Shown here: positions 39,813 through 48,759 of the stretch, one piece after another
How the letters are laid out: every line of letters begins with the position of its first letter
Numbering within the stretch: the first letter of the stretch is position 1
NCBI GenBank assembly: GCA_964415255.1
Contig: CAYQAC010000001.1
Coordinates: forward strand, 1-64,000
Length of the DNA stretch: 64,000 nucleotides
Direction: 5' to 3'
Source of the DNA: JAHBVY01 sp964415255
GTDB taxonomy: Bacteria; Myxococcota_A; Polyangia; Polyangiales; Polyangiaceae
The notes under the pieces: generated by a model
What the model was told of the DNA's origin: nothing
The model's database searches: none
Seen by the model: only the letters and a program-made list of their open reading frames with translations
Made by a program: the position numbers and the translations under genes

Positions 39813-39946
39813 GCGCGGGCTTGGCCGCGCGGCCAAGCCTTAACGTGAACTGTGGGAGCGCTGCCGCGCATGCGCGGCCAAACCTTGACTCGGCGAGCCA
39901 GCAGCGTGCTGGCGCGCCGGGGCTTGGTGACTCAGGGGCTAAGCGG

Positions 39947-41041
39947 GTGCGGCCCACCTCACCTACGCGGTGCTGTGCCAGACTGGTTCGTCAAACTGTC
40001 TGGTTTGGCTCGCTGCTAGCAGCCACCTGCCTTGGCTTCGGCTGTGATCAGGGGGAGCCGCTGCTCGACGGGAGCACCACGCCGCTTCACGTGGTCGCCG
40101 CCTACCCGGCGCCGGGCGAGGGCGTCGGCTGCGTCTCAGATCCGACCTGTGAGGGGGTGCCGCTCAACGCTTCGTTGGAGCTGCGCTTCGATCGCTACCT
40201 CGATCCGAGCAGCGCCGTGCGCCAGTCGCTCCGGTTGTCCGCCGGCAGCGGCGGCGGCTCCATCTTCCTGACGCCAAGCTATGACGTGGTGGAGCGCGTG
40301 GTGCGTCTGCGCCAGGAGCCAGGCGCCAGGCTGCAGCCGAACACGCTCTACACGGTGGAGCTCGTCGCCGAAGCGGGCGCTGGCTTCCGCGCGTTCGATG
40401 GCGCAGCGCTGGTGTTCGACGCCATCCCGGAGCGCTACAGCTTCTACACCGGGACCCAAGAGGTGGAGGAGCCCCTCGCGCCGCCCAACACCTCATGCGC
40501 TGACGTGCTGAAGATCTTCAGCGGGGGTCAGTCAGGCTGCGTGCACTGCCACACGAGCAGCGAGGAGGGGCTCGGCGGCTGCCCTAAAGGTCAGGCTCCC
40601 GATCCAAACAAGCCTGACGAGTGCGTGGGGGTGCCGCGCCAGGGGCTCGACCTCAGCAGCCGCGCGGGCCTTGAGCGCACCGCGGTCTTTCAGGTGGCGC
40701 ACCAAACGGAGATCGGCCCAAGCGCTGGCGTCCCGCTCACGAACCCGAGCCGCGTCGGCGTGCAGATGCCGCTCGTGCACCCAAACAGCCCCGGCAACAG
40801 CTACCTGCTTTACAAGCTCCTGCGTAACCCCAGCAACTTCGCCACCCAGCAGACCAGCGCCTACACCGTGGGCCTCGGCGGCCAGCGCCTGCTCGCGAGC
40901 GAGGACGAGCGTGAGCGCCTCCGAGAGTGGTTCGTGCGCGGCGAGCCGATGCCAGCCGGCGGCTACTCCCTATCGCTGGCCGAGGTGCGCGCCGTCCAAC
41001 GCTGGATCCAAAACGGCGCGGAGACTGACAGCTGCAAGTAG
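39947..41041 (+). CDS. Lipoprotein with one c-type haem motif
   Basis: 364 residues from GTG 39947. The start is uncertain because the frame is open far upstream, but this one gives a lipoprotein signal (VWFGSLLAATCLGFGC-DQG). Residues about 35-165 look like an Ig-like/SbsA domain (VVAAYPAPGEGVGC, LELRFDRYLDPSSAVRQSLRL, LQPNTLYTVELVAEAGAGFRA). A CVHCH haem site with more Cys (GCVHCHTSSEEGLGGC) follows, then a domain resembling the C-terminal part of secreted cytochrome-like proteins (PLVHPNSPGNSYLLYKLL; EVRAVQRWIQNGA). Many myxobacterial surface lipoproteins share this build. It lies third in the barrel-cytochrome group, though with the small acidic gene between. Confidence 0.75.
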   Translation: MRPTSPTRCCARLVRQTVWFGSLLAATCLGFGCDQGEPLLDGSTTPLHVVAAYPAPGEGVGCVSDPTCEGVPLNASLELRFDRYLDPSSAVRQSLRLSAGSGGGSIFLTPSYDVVERVVRLRQEPGARLQPNTLYTVELVAEAGAGFRAFDGAALVFDAIPERYSFYTGTQEVEEPLAPPNTSCADVLKIFSGGQSGCVHCHTSSEEGLGGCPKGQAPDPNKPDECVGVPRQGLDLSSRAGLERTAVFQVAHQTEIGPSAGVPLTNPSRVGVQMPLVHPNSPGNSYLLYKLLRNPSNFATQQTSAYTVGLGGQRLLASEDERERLREWFVRGEPMPAGGYSLSLAEVRAVQRWIQNGAETDSCK

Positions 41042-41055
41042 GCAGCTTAGCTGAC
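41041..41055. repeat. Near-match GTCAG-N5-CTGAC palindrome at a stop codon
   Basis: GGCAGCTTAGCTGAC, one mismatch, starting on the last base of the lipoprotein stop codon. A separate hairpin, CGCCAAC-AGA-GTTGGCG, lies at 41090-41106 and may be the terminator. Confidence 0.6.
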
Positions 41056-41150
41056 ATACTAGGGTCGGTAGCGAGGTGGCGAGGCAGCGCGCCAACAGAG
41101 TTGGCGGTGCTCGCTGCTCTAGGCGCCCTAGGTGCGCTAGGATGCGCGCT

Positions 41151-44100
41151 ATGGATGACGCGCCTGACAACTCCGTTGGCACTTCATCCGGGGGTTTTGG
41201 GGGTTGGGCAGTGCGGTCTGGCGGCGTCGTTTGGTGCGCTTGTCGGGAGCTGAAGCGTGGCGCCAGCGCGCGCGTGTGGCTCATGCACCGCGCGACCCCG
41301 GGAGCTGACGTGGCCCACCTTGAACCCGAGGCGCTCTGCGTGCTCAAGCTCGCGGCGCCGGGGCACGCCGAGTTCTTGCTCCGTGAGGCGGCGCACGCCA
41401 CCACCCTGCGCGACTTAGCGCTGCCTCGGCTGCTTGAGGTGGGCGAGCTCAGCCTGCCCCCTGAGCTCGCCGACACCCGCGCTGAGGCCGCTCAAGCTGA
41501 GGCCGCTCAAGCTGAAGGCGCTTCATTATTTACCTTATGGCAATACGTTCCCGGCGTCACCGCCGATGAAGTCACGCTCGACGCGCGAGGCGCGGCGCGG
41601 GTGCTGCGCGACGTCGCGCGCGGCCTCGCGCGGCTCCACGCGATGGGGCTCAGCCACGGCGACGTGAAGCCGGCCAATATCCGCGTGGATGATTCGCGCG
41701 CCTGCCTGCTGGATCTGGGCCTGACGGCGCCCATCACCTGCGCGCTCCCAGAAGGCGGCAGCCCGCGCTACCTGCCGCCTGATCTGACCCAGGGCACCAG
41801 CGCGGGGCGCGACCTCTACGCGCTCGGCGTCACCCTGATTGAGCTCTTGGTGCCCGCCGCGCGGCGCGCAAAGAGCCCCGCTCCCTACCTCACGAAGGTG
41901 GACCGAACCGAGCCCCTCGCGGAGGCGCTTCAGGGCATCGCCGAGGAGCTGCTCTCACCGGCCCCTGGCCGCCGACCGGCGGCGAGCTGGCTGTGGCGAC
42001 GCGCGGCGGCGCTGCTCGGCGAGCCCGATCCAGCCGGGCTGCCTACCCCAGAGCAGGTGGAGGCGAGCTACCTGTGGCTGCGCCGCGCTGAGCTGCTGGG
42101 CGACGTCACCCAGCTCAGCGCACCCACGCGTGACTGGGCAGCCTGCTACGCGAGGCTGAGCCGCGCGATCGCGCGCCAGCGCGCGCGCGTGTTGGGTGAG
42201 CCGGAGGCGCCCCCGAGCCCATCAGCAGCAGAGCTGACCGAATCCGGGCGCCGGCGCTGGCTGCTTGAGCTGATCGGGCCAGACGCGATCTACTTCCCAC
42301 CCCTCAGCCTGTCTGAGGCCGAGCTGGCGACGCGGCTCAGCCAGCTGGCGCAGGCGCGTCCGCTCGCCGCCATCAGCGCCGCCGAGCTGATGGGCGGCGC
42401 ACCCACGCCACCCCCAACGAGCCTGCAAGAGCTCGCGCTGCGGCTCGCTGGGCGGGTGGACGCTGAGACCTTGCGTGCGGGTGAGGCACTGGTGAGGCTC
42501 CATGACCAACGCGAGGCCGAAGCGGAGGCTACCCAGGTGCGCGGCGCCGTGGAGGCGAACCTCGCCGAGCATCCCAGGCAGAGTCGAGGCACGCCAAGCG
42601 CTCTAGAGCGTGTGGAGCCGGTCTTGCGCATCGCGCTCGCCCGCGCCTTGCGGCGCCGCGCCGAGCACGCCCGCGCCGCGAAGGTGCTGGAGGCCGCGCG
42701 CGCGCAGCCACATTGCCTCGCGGAATTGTCTGAGTGTCACCGGCGCCTGGGTGAGCCAGCCACCGCGAGGCGCCTGGCGCTCAAGGTGCTGAGCACCCCC
42801 GAGGCGCGCCCTGACGCTCAGGCGCGCGCGGCGGCGACCCTGGCGCGCGTGGCCCTCGCGGAGGGGAACACGGCCGAGGCGCTTCGGGCGATCGAGGGGG
42901 CGCCGTTCACCCCCGCGATCGCGGAGGCGCGCGCCCTGGCGGAGCTCGATCGAGCGCGGCGCGCGGAGGCGCCGCTCGACACCAAGGCGCCGCTCCACAC
43001 CAAAACGCCGCTCGACACCAAGACGCCGCTTGAGGCCGCGCTCCACAGCCTTGAGCTTGGCCTCACCACCGCGGCGGACGAAGAGGACACCGCGCGGCTC
43101 AGCGCCGTCCGCGGCATGATCGAGCACCAGCGCGGCGACACCCGCGCGGCTGGGCGCGCCTTCGCGAGCGCGGTGGAGTCAGCGCAGCGCGCGGGGGCGC
43201 TATTCGAGGAGGCGAGCTACCTCACCGGGCTGGCCGCCGCGGCGAGCGACGCAGGCTGGGTGGGCCGCGCGCTCGCGGCCGCCGAGCGCGCCGCGCTGAT
43301 CTTCAACGGCCTAGGCGAGCGAGGCCTCGCCGCGCGTGCGCTGCTCAACCAGGCGGCGGCGGCGGGCGCCGCGGGCGCCACGGGCGCCGCGCTGCAAAGC
43401 GCCGAGCAGAGCCGCCTGCTCGCGGAGCGCTCCGGGGACCAGCGCTGCGCGCTGCTCGCTCAGCTCGCGTACGCTGCGCTGCTCATCGACGCGGGCCGAC
43501 TTGAGGAGGCCGAACACGCGCGCGCGCGCGCCGAGCGCGAGGCAGGATCCGCCGCTGATTCGTCAGTCATACTGCTTACTGCCGTGCTCCGGCTCCGCCT
43601 CGGTTCAGCGCCGCCGGACGCCTTGTCCTGGATCGCCCAGCACGACGCGCTGAGCCGCGCTCCGGGCGCCGAGGCAGCGCGCCTTGAGTGGCTGCGGGCG
43701 CGGCTCGACGCGCAACGAACGGCACCTGTCGGTCGCAGCGATGAGCTGCTCCGCGAGGCAATCGGCTTGATCGCGGTGAAGGAGCCGACGCCAGCGCGCG
43801 GTCAGGTGCTGCTCGCTGGGGCGCGGCTCGCCCTTGCGCTCAGCAGCGGCGACGCCGCGCGGCGCTTGTTCACCGAGGCGCGGCGCGTGGAGCGTCAGCT
43901 GCGCCGCAAGGTGCCAGCCGAGCTGCTCCCCAGCTTCGAGCTGCTCCCCTGGGTGACCGAGCTCCGCGCCGCGGGCGAGCTCGGTCACCTCGCGACATCA
44001 GGCGCCGGCGCGCTGGCCGCTGACCAGCTCGCGCGCCTGGAGCAGATCATCCGCTCCTTGAGCCGCCGCGACAGCCTGCGCGATCTGTTCGGTCAGATCC

Positions 44101-45536
44101 TCGACGCCTTGGTGCTCTGGGCCGGCGTCGAGCGTGGCCTCTTGCTCCTCACGGCGCCTGGAGGCGCGCTGCGCATCCGCGCGGCGCGCGGCCTCGTCAG
44201 CGGTGATCTCACAACCGACCAGCGCGCGCTCAGCATGACGCTCGCGCGGCGCGCGCTCGCGCGGCGCGAGCCAGTGGTCGCGGTGGACGCGCAGGGGGAG
44301 CTGCCAGAGCTCAGCGAGAGCGTGCACGCGCTGAACCTGCGCAGTGTCCTCGCGGCGCCGCTCTTGGCGCGCGGCGAGGCGCTCGGCGTGGTGTACCTCG
44401 ACGACCGCGATCGGCGCGCCGCCTTCGGTGAGGCTGAGCGCGCCTGGGTGCGGCTGCTCGCCAGCGTCGCGGCGATCGCGATCGCGGAGGCGCGCGATCA
44501 GCTCGCGCTGCGCCGCGCCGCCCGGCGCGCCGAGCGCGCCGCGACCCGGCTTGAGCGCGAGCTCCGCGCTGAGCGCCGCAAGCCGCCGAACGAACGAGCG
44601 CACCCAGAGCTCGTGGGCAGCAGCCCGGCGATGACCCAGCTCATCGAGCGGATCCGCAAGGTCGCCGAGACAGAGCTGCCAGTCCTTATCCTGGGTGAGA
44701 GCGGCACCGGCAAGGAGCTCGTGGCGCGCGCCATCCACCAAGACAGCGCGCGCGCACCGCGCGCGCTGGTGGTCGAGAACTGCGCCGCCATCCCCGAGAC
44801 GCTGCTTGAGTCAGCGCTGTTCGGCCACGTGCGGGGCGCCTTCACCGGCGCCGACCGCGCGCGCCCAGGGCTGTTCGAGCTGGCGAACGGGGGCACCCTG
44901 TTCCTCGATGAGGTGGGTGAGATGAGCCTCGGCATGCAGGCCAAGCTGCTCCGCGTGCTCGAGTCCGGCGAGGTGCGCGCCGTGGGCAGCTCACGGACGG
45001 AGCACGTCGACGTGCGGATCATCGCCGCCACTCATCGCGACTTAGCCGCGCGCGTGCGCGAAGGGAGCTTCCGTGAAGATCTCCGGTACCGCTTGGAGGT
45101 GCTCAGCCTGAACGTGCCGCCGCTCCGCGAGCGCAAGGAGGACATCCGCGAGCTCGTGGCGCACTTCATCGCGCGGCATCCCACGGCGCGGGGAGCTCCT
45201 GCGCGCCTCAGCCCCGCCGCGCTGCGCCTACTGGAAGCCTACCCTTGGCCAGGCAACGTCCGGCAGCTTGAGAACGAGCTGCTGCGCGCGCTGGTGCTCG
45301 GCGGCGATCCGCTCACAGCAGAGCACTTCAGCGCTGAGCTCTCGCAGCGCCGTGAGCCAGGCAGTGAGGTGCCCAACCCCACCCTAAAAGAAGCGGTGAC
45401 GAGGCTGCAACGGCGCCTCTTAGAGGAGGCGCTCACGGCGACGCACGGCAATCAGTCGGAGGCAGCTCGGCAGCTCGGCGTCTCACGCTACGGCCTCCAA
45501 AAAATGCTCCGGCGCCTCGAGACGGAGGACACGTGA
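41151..45536 (+). CDS. Ser/Thr kinase - TPR - GAF - sigma-54 activator - Fis HTH fusion protein
   Basis: 1461 residues from ATG 41151; ATG 41142 and 41076 are alternatives. Domains in order: a kinase domain (about 20-290) with Lys in CVLKLA, HGDVKPANI in place of HRDxKxxN, DLG in place of DFG, and a poor glycine loop. Then about 650 residues of Ala/Leu/Arg-rich helical TPR-like repeats. A GAF domain (about 985-1130) follows. The AAA+ sigma-54 interaction domain (about 1155-1385) has Walker A GESGTGKE, GAFTGA and Walker B GTLFLDEVG. A Fis-type helix-turn-helix (TLKEAVTRLQRRLLEEAL; EAARQLGVSRYGLQKML) ends the protein. It should activate sigma-54 promoters under kinase/ligand control. 18-bp DNA repeats (42970-43030) and a dispersed EVPNP element (45366) lie inside linkers. 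Confidence 0.88.
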   Translation: MDDAPDNSVGTSSGGFGGWAVRSGGVVWCACRELKRGASARVWLMHRATPGADVAHLEPEALCVLKLAAPGHAEFLLREAAHATTLRDLALPRLLEVGELSLPPELADTRAEAAQAEAAQAEGASLFTLWQYVPGVTADEVTLDARGAARVLRDVARGLARLHAMGLSHGDVKPANIRVDDSRACLLDLGLTAPITCALPEGGSPRYLPPDLTQGTSAGRDLYALGVTLIELLVPAARRAKSPAPYLTKVDRTEPLAEALQGIAEELLSPAPGRRPAASWLWRRAAALLGEPDPAGLPTPEQVEASYLWLRRAELLGDVTQLSAPTRDWAACYARLSRAIARQRARVLGEPEAPPSPSAAELTESGRRRWLLELIGPDAIYFPPLSLSEAELATRLSQLAQARPLAAISAAELMGGAPTPPPTSLQELALRLAGRVDAETLRAGEALVRLHDQREAEAEATQVRGAVEANLAEHPRQSRGTPSALERVEPVLRIALARALRRRAEHARAAKVLEAARAQPHCLAELSECHRRLGEPATARRLALKVLSTPEARPDAQARAAATLARVALAEGNTAEALRAIEGAPFTPAIAEARALAELDRARRAEAPLDTKAPLHTKTPLDTKTPLEAALHSLELGLTTAADEEDTARLSAVRGMIEHQRGDTRAAGRAFASAVESAQRAGALFEEASYLTGLAAAASDAGWVGRALAAAERAALIFNGLGERGLAARALLNQAAAAGAAGATGAALQSAEQSRLLAERSGDQRCALLAQLAYAALLIDAGRLEEAEHARARAEREAGSAADSSVILLTAVLRLRLGSAPPDALSWIAQHDALSRAPGAEAARLEWLRARLDAQRTAPVGRSDELLREAIGLIAVKEPTPARGQVLLAGARLALALSSGDAARRLFTEARRVERQLRRKVPAELLPSFELLPWVTELRAAGELGHLATSGAGALAADQLARLEQIIRSLSRRDSLRDLFGQILDALVLWAGVERGLLLLTAPGGALRIRAARGLVSGDLTTDQRALSMTLARRALARREPVVAVDAQGELPELSESVHALNLRSVLAAPLLARGEALGVVYLDDRDRRAAFGEAERAWVRLLASVAAIAIAEARDQLALRRAARRAERAATRLERELRAERRKPPNERAHPELVGSSPAMTQLIERIRKVAETELPVLILGESGTGKELVARAIHQDSARAPRALVVENCAAIPETLLESALFGHVRGAFTGADRARPGLFELANGGTLFLDEVGEMSLGMQAKLLRVLESGEVRAVGSSRTEHVDVRIIAATHRDLAARVREGSFREDLRYRLEVLSLNVPPLRERKEDIRELVAHFIARHPTARGAPARLSPAALRLLEAYPWPGNVRQLENELLRALVLGGDPLTAEHFSAELSQRREPGSEVPNPTLKEAVTRLQRRLLEEALTATHGNQSEAARQLGVSRYGLQKMLRRLETEDT
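45366..45380. repeat. Dispersed G-tract repeat, short in-frame copy (EVPNP)
   Basis: GAGGTGCCCAACCCC, encoding EVPNP in the linker between the AAA+ domain and the HTH. Confidence 0.7.
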
Positions 45537-45665
45537 GGCGCCGCGGCCCATCAGGAAACTTTACGCGGGCGCGATAGCTAGCTAACCGAAGCCTGAATGC
45601 ACACGGGAGCGCTCAGCTTGGCCGAGCTCACGAGCGCTCGGCGCGGACCGATGGGGGCGGTGCTC

Positions 45666-45817
45666 GTTCAGCGCGCCCTGTTTGTTCAGCGCGCCCAAGT
45701 CGTTCAGAGCGCCCTCGTTCAGAGTGCCCTGTGTGTTCAGAGTGCCCTGTGTGTTCAGAGTGCCCTGCTCGTTCAGAACGCCCTGCTCAGCGCGCCCTGT
45801 TTGTGCAGCGCGCCCTG
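45666..45817. repeat. 18-bp tandem repeats (about nine units) upstream of dam
   Basis: Units of GTTCAGNGYGCCCTGTGT type begin at 45666, 45684, 45702, 45717, 45735, 45753 and 45771, then two more degenerate ones to 45817. Spacing is mostly 18 bases with 15-base variants. The array ends nine bases before the dam start codon. Confidence 0.92.
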
Positions 45818-45825
45818 CTTTGGCC

Positions 45826-46704
45826 ATGGCAGGCGCCGTGAGTGATCGTGAGCTGACGACGACGGACAAGCTCGTGAGGCCCAAGCCAGTGCTCAAGTGG
45901 GCAGGCGGCAAATCGAGCTTGCTCCCGGAGGTGCTGGCGCGGCTCCCCGCGTCGATAGACACCTACTATGAGCCCTTCCTCGGCGGGGCGGCGGTGTTCT
46001 TCGCGCTGGCCGCGGAGGGCCGCTTCAAGCGCGCCGTGCTCGCCGACAAGAACTCCGAGCTCATCAATGTGTACCGCGTGGTGCAGCGCCACGTGGGGCA
46101 GCTCATCCGCAAGCTCAGCGCCATGCCCCACGAGGAGCCGTACTACTACGAGCTCCGAGAGAACATTCCACCAGGAAAAATTGATCAGGCAGCGCGCACC
46201 ATCTACCTGAACCGCACCGGCTACAACGGCCTCTACCGCGTGAACCGCTCGGGCGTGTTCAACGTCCCGTTCGGCCGCTACAAGAACCCGAAGGTGTGCG
46301 ACGAAGCGCGGCTCCGCGCCGCCTCCCACGCGCTGAAGCACGCCGAGCTCCACGTGGCCGACTTCGCCCAAGCGACGGAGGGGGCCGGGCCCGGCGATGT
46401 CGTCTACTTCGACCCGCCCTACGCGCCGAGCTCACCCACGGCAAACTTCACCAGCTACCACCATGAACCGTTCGGGGCTGATGAGCAGGGGCGCTTGCTC
46501 ACGCTGTTCAAGGCCCTGAGCAAGCGCGGCGCCTTCACCTTGCTGTCCAACTCGGACACCCTAGAGACACGCGCCCTCTACCAGGGCCTCTTGATCGAGG
46601 AGGTGAAGGTGCGCCGCCCCATCAACTCCCGCGGCAGCGGCCGTGGCCACGTGGGGGAGCTGCTGGTGAGCCCAGCGCGCCCACCACGCCGCAAAGTCCG
46701 CTAA
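45826..46704 (+). CDS. dam: DNA adenine methylase (D12 class, Dam-like), orphan
   Basis: 292 residues from ATG 45826. Motif X is KPVLKWAGGKSSLLPEVLARL, motif I TYYEPFLGGAAVFFAL, and the catalytic motif IV DPPY lies in GDVVYFDPPYAPSS. YNGLYRVNRSGVFNVPFGRY is the D12-class target-recognition region. These match the Dam/M.DpnII family, which methylates GATC, but the target cannot be read from sequence by eye. No restriction enzyme is adjacent. The frame is open back to 45682 but the tandem array just upstream is unlikely to be coding. Dam orphans serve in replication timing, repair and gene control. Confidence 0.92.
   Translation: MAGAVSDRELTTTDKLVRPKPVLKWAGGKSSLLPEVLARLPASIDTYYEPFLGGAAVFFALAAEGRFKRAVLADKNSELINVYRVVQRHVGQLIRKLSAMPHEEPYYYELRENIPPGKIDQAARTIYLNRTGYNGLYRVNRSGVFNVPFGRYKNPKVCDEARLRAASHALKHAELHVADFAQATEGAGPGDVVYFDPPYAPSSPTANFTSYHHEPFGADEQGRLLTLFKALSKRGAFTLLSNSDTLETRALYQGLLIEEVKVRRPINSRGSGRGHVGELLVSPARPPRRKVR
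46165..46178. repeat. TTTCC-N4-GGAAA near-match, intragenic
   Basis: ATTCCACCAGGAAA in dam, one mismatch, within an AT-rich island (CATTCCACCAGGAAAAATTG) in GC-rich sequence. Confidence 0.5.
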
Positions 46705-46710
46705 GCTGAC
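46696..46710. repeat. Near-match GTCAG-N5-CTGAC palindrome over the dam stop codon
   Basis: GTCCGCTAAGCTGAC, one mismatch. The dam TAA lies in the spacer. Confidence 0.55.
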
Positions 46711-46723
46711 GATGGGCACCCTG

Positions 46724-46831
46724 GCGCCACCCCAGCGCGCCCAAAGTCAGCTTCCCTGACTCCAAGCCACACAGCGCCACCCCAGCGCCACCCCAGCGCG
46801 CCCAAAGTCAGCTTCCCTGACCCCAAGCCAC
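46724..46831. repeat. 47-bp tandem repeat with perfect palindromes, between convergent genes
   Basis: 46724-46770 and 46785-46831 differ by one base. Each contains GTCAGCTTCCCTGAC, a perfect copy of the window-wide word (46746-46760 and 46807-46821). The flanking sequence is a run of CCACCCCAGCG units. A further perfect copy (46863-46877) abuts the kinase stop codon. Confidence 0.9.
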
Positions 46832-46862
46832 CCCAGCGCCACCCCGCCACCCCAGCGCAAAC

Positions 46863-46877
46863 GTCAGCCGAACTGAC
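46863..46877. repeat. GTCAG-N5-CTGAC palindrome (perfect) abutting a stop codon
   Basis: GTCAGCCGAACTGAC ends one base before the stop codon (46878-46880) of the minus-strand kinase. Confidence 0.85.
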
Positions 46878-48599
46878 TCAAGCCGCGTCCACCTCGAGCT
46901 CTTGAAACAGCGGGCGCAGCTCTGGGCGGCTGCGCAGCGGCGCGCAGAAGGCGCTGGCCAGCGCCAACAGCTCACGCTCCAGCTCGTCGGCGCGGCGCCC
47001 CGCGTCGCCGATCGCCTGCTCGCGCTGAGCGCGCTCAGCCTCAATCGCCTCCTCGTGGCGCGCCAGGCTCTCACGCAGGCTCTTGATCTGAAACTCCAGA
47101 TCGTCCACCTCGGTGCGCTTCGCGGCGCTGAGCGCGATCGCCCCCTTCAGCTCCTCCTTGATCGCCATCCACGCGTCGACGCGCGCCGCCATCTCACGGT
47201 AGGCCGCTGAGAGCTCGACGTAGGGCTCTTGAAAACCGCTCCGCCCCTCCCAAGTGATCACCGCGCGGTGCGCCTCGGTCACCACCTCACGCTCGGCCTC
47301 GAACCGCGTGCGCAGCGCCGCCACGGCGGCGTCGGCGTCCTTCAGGGCGTCTTTCGCGCGGCTGGTGTCGATGCCCAGGGCGTCCATCGCGTTGCCGAAG
47401 CGCTGACGGCCGTCCTTACCCCGACGCTCAATGCCCTCAAGCGTCCGCTGATCTTGCATCCCCCGTGAGCGCAGCTCAGCCACCTCTTGCACGAAGCGGC
47501 GCACCCCCGCGAGTTGGCTCACGAGCTCAGCCGGCGGCGACGCGGGGTACACCTTGGTCAGCATCTGCTCGAACACCACGGTGCGGCGCACCCAGCGATC
47601 GAGCGCCACCGGCGGCAGCGTGGGCGCCGGCCCGAGCTCGCTCAGGCGCTCGACTGGATCTTCCGGGACGCGGATCCCGATCGCGCCGGCGATCGCCACC
47701 AGATCGTTGTGCAGCCGGTGCGCGTCCACCGGACGATCCGCAGGGTCCTTCGCCATCAGCTGGAGCACCAGCTGATCGAGCGCCTCAGGGATCGAGTCAT
47801 CTAGCGTCCGGGGCCCAGGCGGCTCCTCCTTCAAATGCTTGATGAAGTAGGAGGCCACGTCCGGCGCGTCGAACGGCAGCTGCCCCGTCAGCATCTCGAA
47901 CATGATGACGCCCACCGCGTACAGATCAGCGGCGGGGCCTGACTCCGTCGAGGTGATGCGCTCAGGCGCCATGTACTGCGGGGTGCCGAACACCTCGCCC
48001 GCGCCGGTGAGGCGGCTGTCTTGCAGCGAGCGCGCGATGCCAAAATCAAGCAGCTTGACCGCCTCAGCGCCGCCTGACTGCGCGATGAAGATGTTCTCCG
48101 GCTTCAGGTCGCGGTGAATCACCTCGAAGTCGTGGGCGCGCGCCAGCGCCCGGGCGATCTGGATCCACTGCGGGAGCGCGCGCTCGAGCGGCACCTTCCC
48201 GCGCTCGACGAGCTCCGCCAAGCTCTCACCCTGGAGCAGCTCCATCACCAAGTAGAGCGCGCCGTCCTCGAGCTCACCTTGATCGAAGATCTCGATGATG
48301 TTCGGGTGCGCCAGCTTCTGCGCGCTCTTCGCTTCCCTACGGAAACGCTCGCGCACCACCTTGTTGCCGACCAGCGCCGCGCTCATGATCTTCACGGCGC
48401 AGGGGCGGTCCACCAGGCGGTGCCGCGCGCGGTACACCGTGGCCATCCCGCCCTCGCCGAGCACGTCCTCGATCAAGTAGCGACCGGCGAGGGTGGTGCC
48501 GATCCTCGGGTCCTGGATCTCGACCAGCCCTTCGCCATCCACGAAGCAAATCGTGCTGTCGCTTGGGTACTTCAGGTTGCAGACGGGGCACTGCTTCAT
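46878..48599 (-). CDS. Ser/Thr protein kinase with N-terminal zinc-ribbon-like motif and C-terminal coiled coil
   Basis: 573 residues from ATG 48599 (MKQCPVCN); GTG 48623 adds eight residues and neither has a good ribosome site. The N-terminus CPVCNLKYPSDSTICFVDGE holds three Cys of a zinc-ribbon-like motif. The kinase domain is complete: GEGGMATVYRA glycine loop, Lys in CAVKIM, VIHRDLKPENIF, DFG, APE and the activation loop. The C-terminal 220 residues are Glu/Arg/Ala-rich coiled coil (LEFQIKSLRESLARHEEAIEAERAQRE). It is a Hanks-type eukaryote-like kinase and could modify FHA-containing partners such as the diguanylate cyclase. No cognate phosphatase is adjacent. Confidence 0.93.
   Translation of the reverse strand: MKQCPVCNLKYPSDSTICFVDGEGLVEIQDPRIGTTLAGRYLIEDVLGEGGMATVYRARHRLVDRPCAVKIMSAALVGNKVVRERFRREAKSAQKLAHPNIIEIFDQGELEDGALYLVMELLQGESLAELVERGKVPLERALPQWIQIARALARAHDFEVIHRDLKPENIFIAQSGGAEAVKLLDFGIARSLQDSRLTGAGEVFGTPQYMAPERITSTESGPAADLYAVGVIMFEMLTGQLPFDAPDVASYFIKHLKEEPPGPRTLDDSIPEALDQLVLQLMAKDPADRPVDAHRLHNDLVAIAGAIGIRVPEDPVERLSELGPAPTLPPVALDRWVRRTVVFEQMLTKVYPASPPAELVSQLAGVRRFVQEVAELRSRGMQDQRTLEGIERRGKDGRQRFGNAMDALGIDTSRAKDALKDADAAVAALRTRFEAEREVVTEAHRAVITWEGRSGFQEPYVELSAAYREMAARVDAWMAIKEELKGAIALSAAKRTEVDDLEFQIKSLRESLARHEEAIEAERAQREQAIGDAGRRADELERELLALASAFCAPLRSRPELRPLFQELEVDAA
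48332..48345. repeat. TTTCC-N4-GGAAA near-match, intragenic
   Basis: CTTCCCTACGGAAA in the kinase N-lobe, one mismatch; the coding strand reads Phe-Arg-Arg-Glu. Confidence 0.5.
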
Positions 48600-48759
48600 G
48601 GTCGGGCCAGGCGGAGCGTACACCAGGGCGCGATGCGATCCGTCGATAGGCAGTGAGCCCCCCAGGTTTCCCGCTGGCTGCGCTCCGCTCGGCTCACGAT
48701 CCCCACCCGCACGAAGCCAAAATTATCAACAATATCCAATGCTTGCAGCCCTATTAGGC

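Noticed and set aside
38924..39946. Upstream extension of the haem lipoprotein frame to 38924.
   Set aside because: It starts inside the cytochrome gene in a different frame and has Arg/Pro shadow composition; GTG 39947 gives a lipoprotein signal.
45666..45817. Tandem 18-bp array resembling a CRISPR.
   Set aside because: Units are contiguous with no unique spacers and there are no cas genes.
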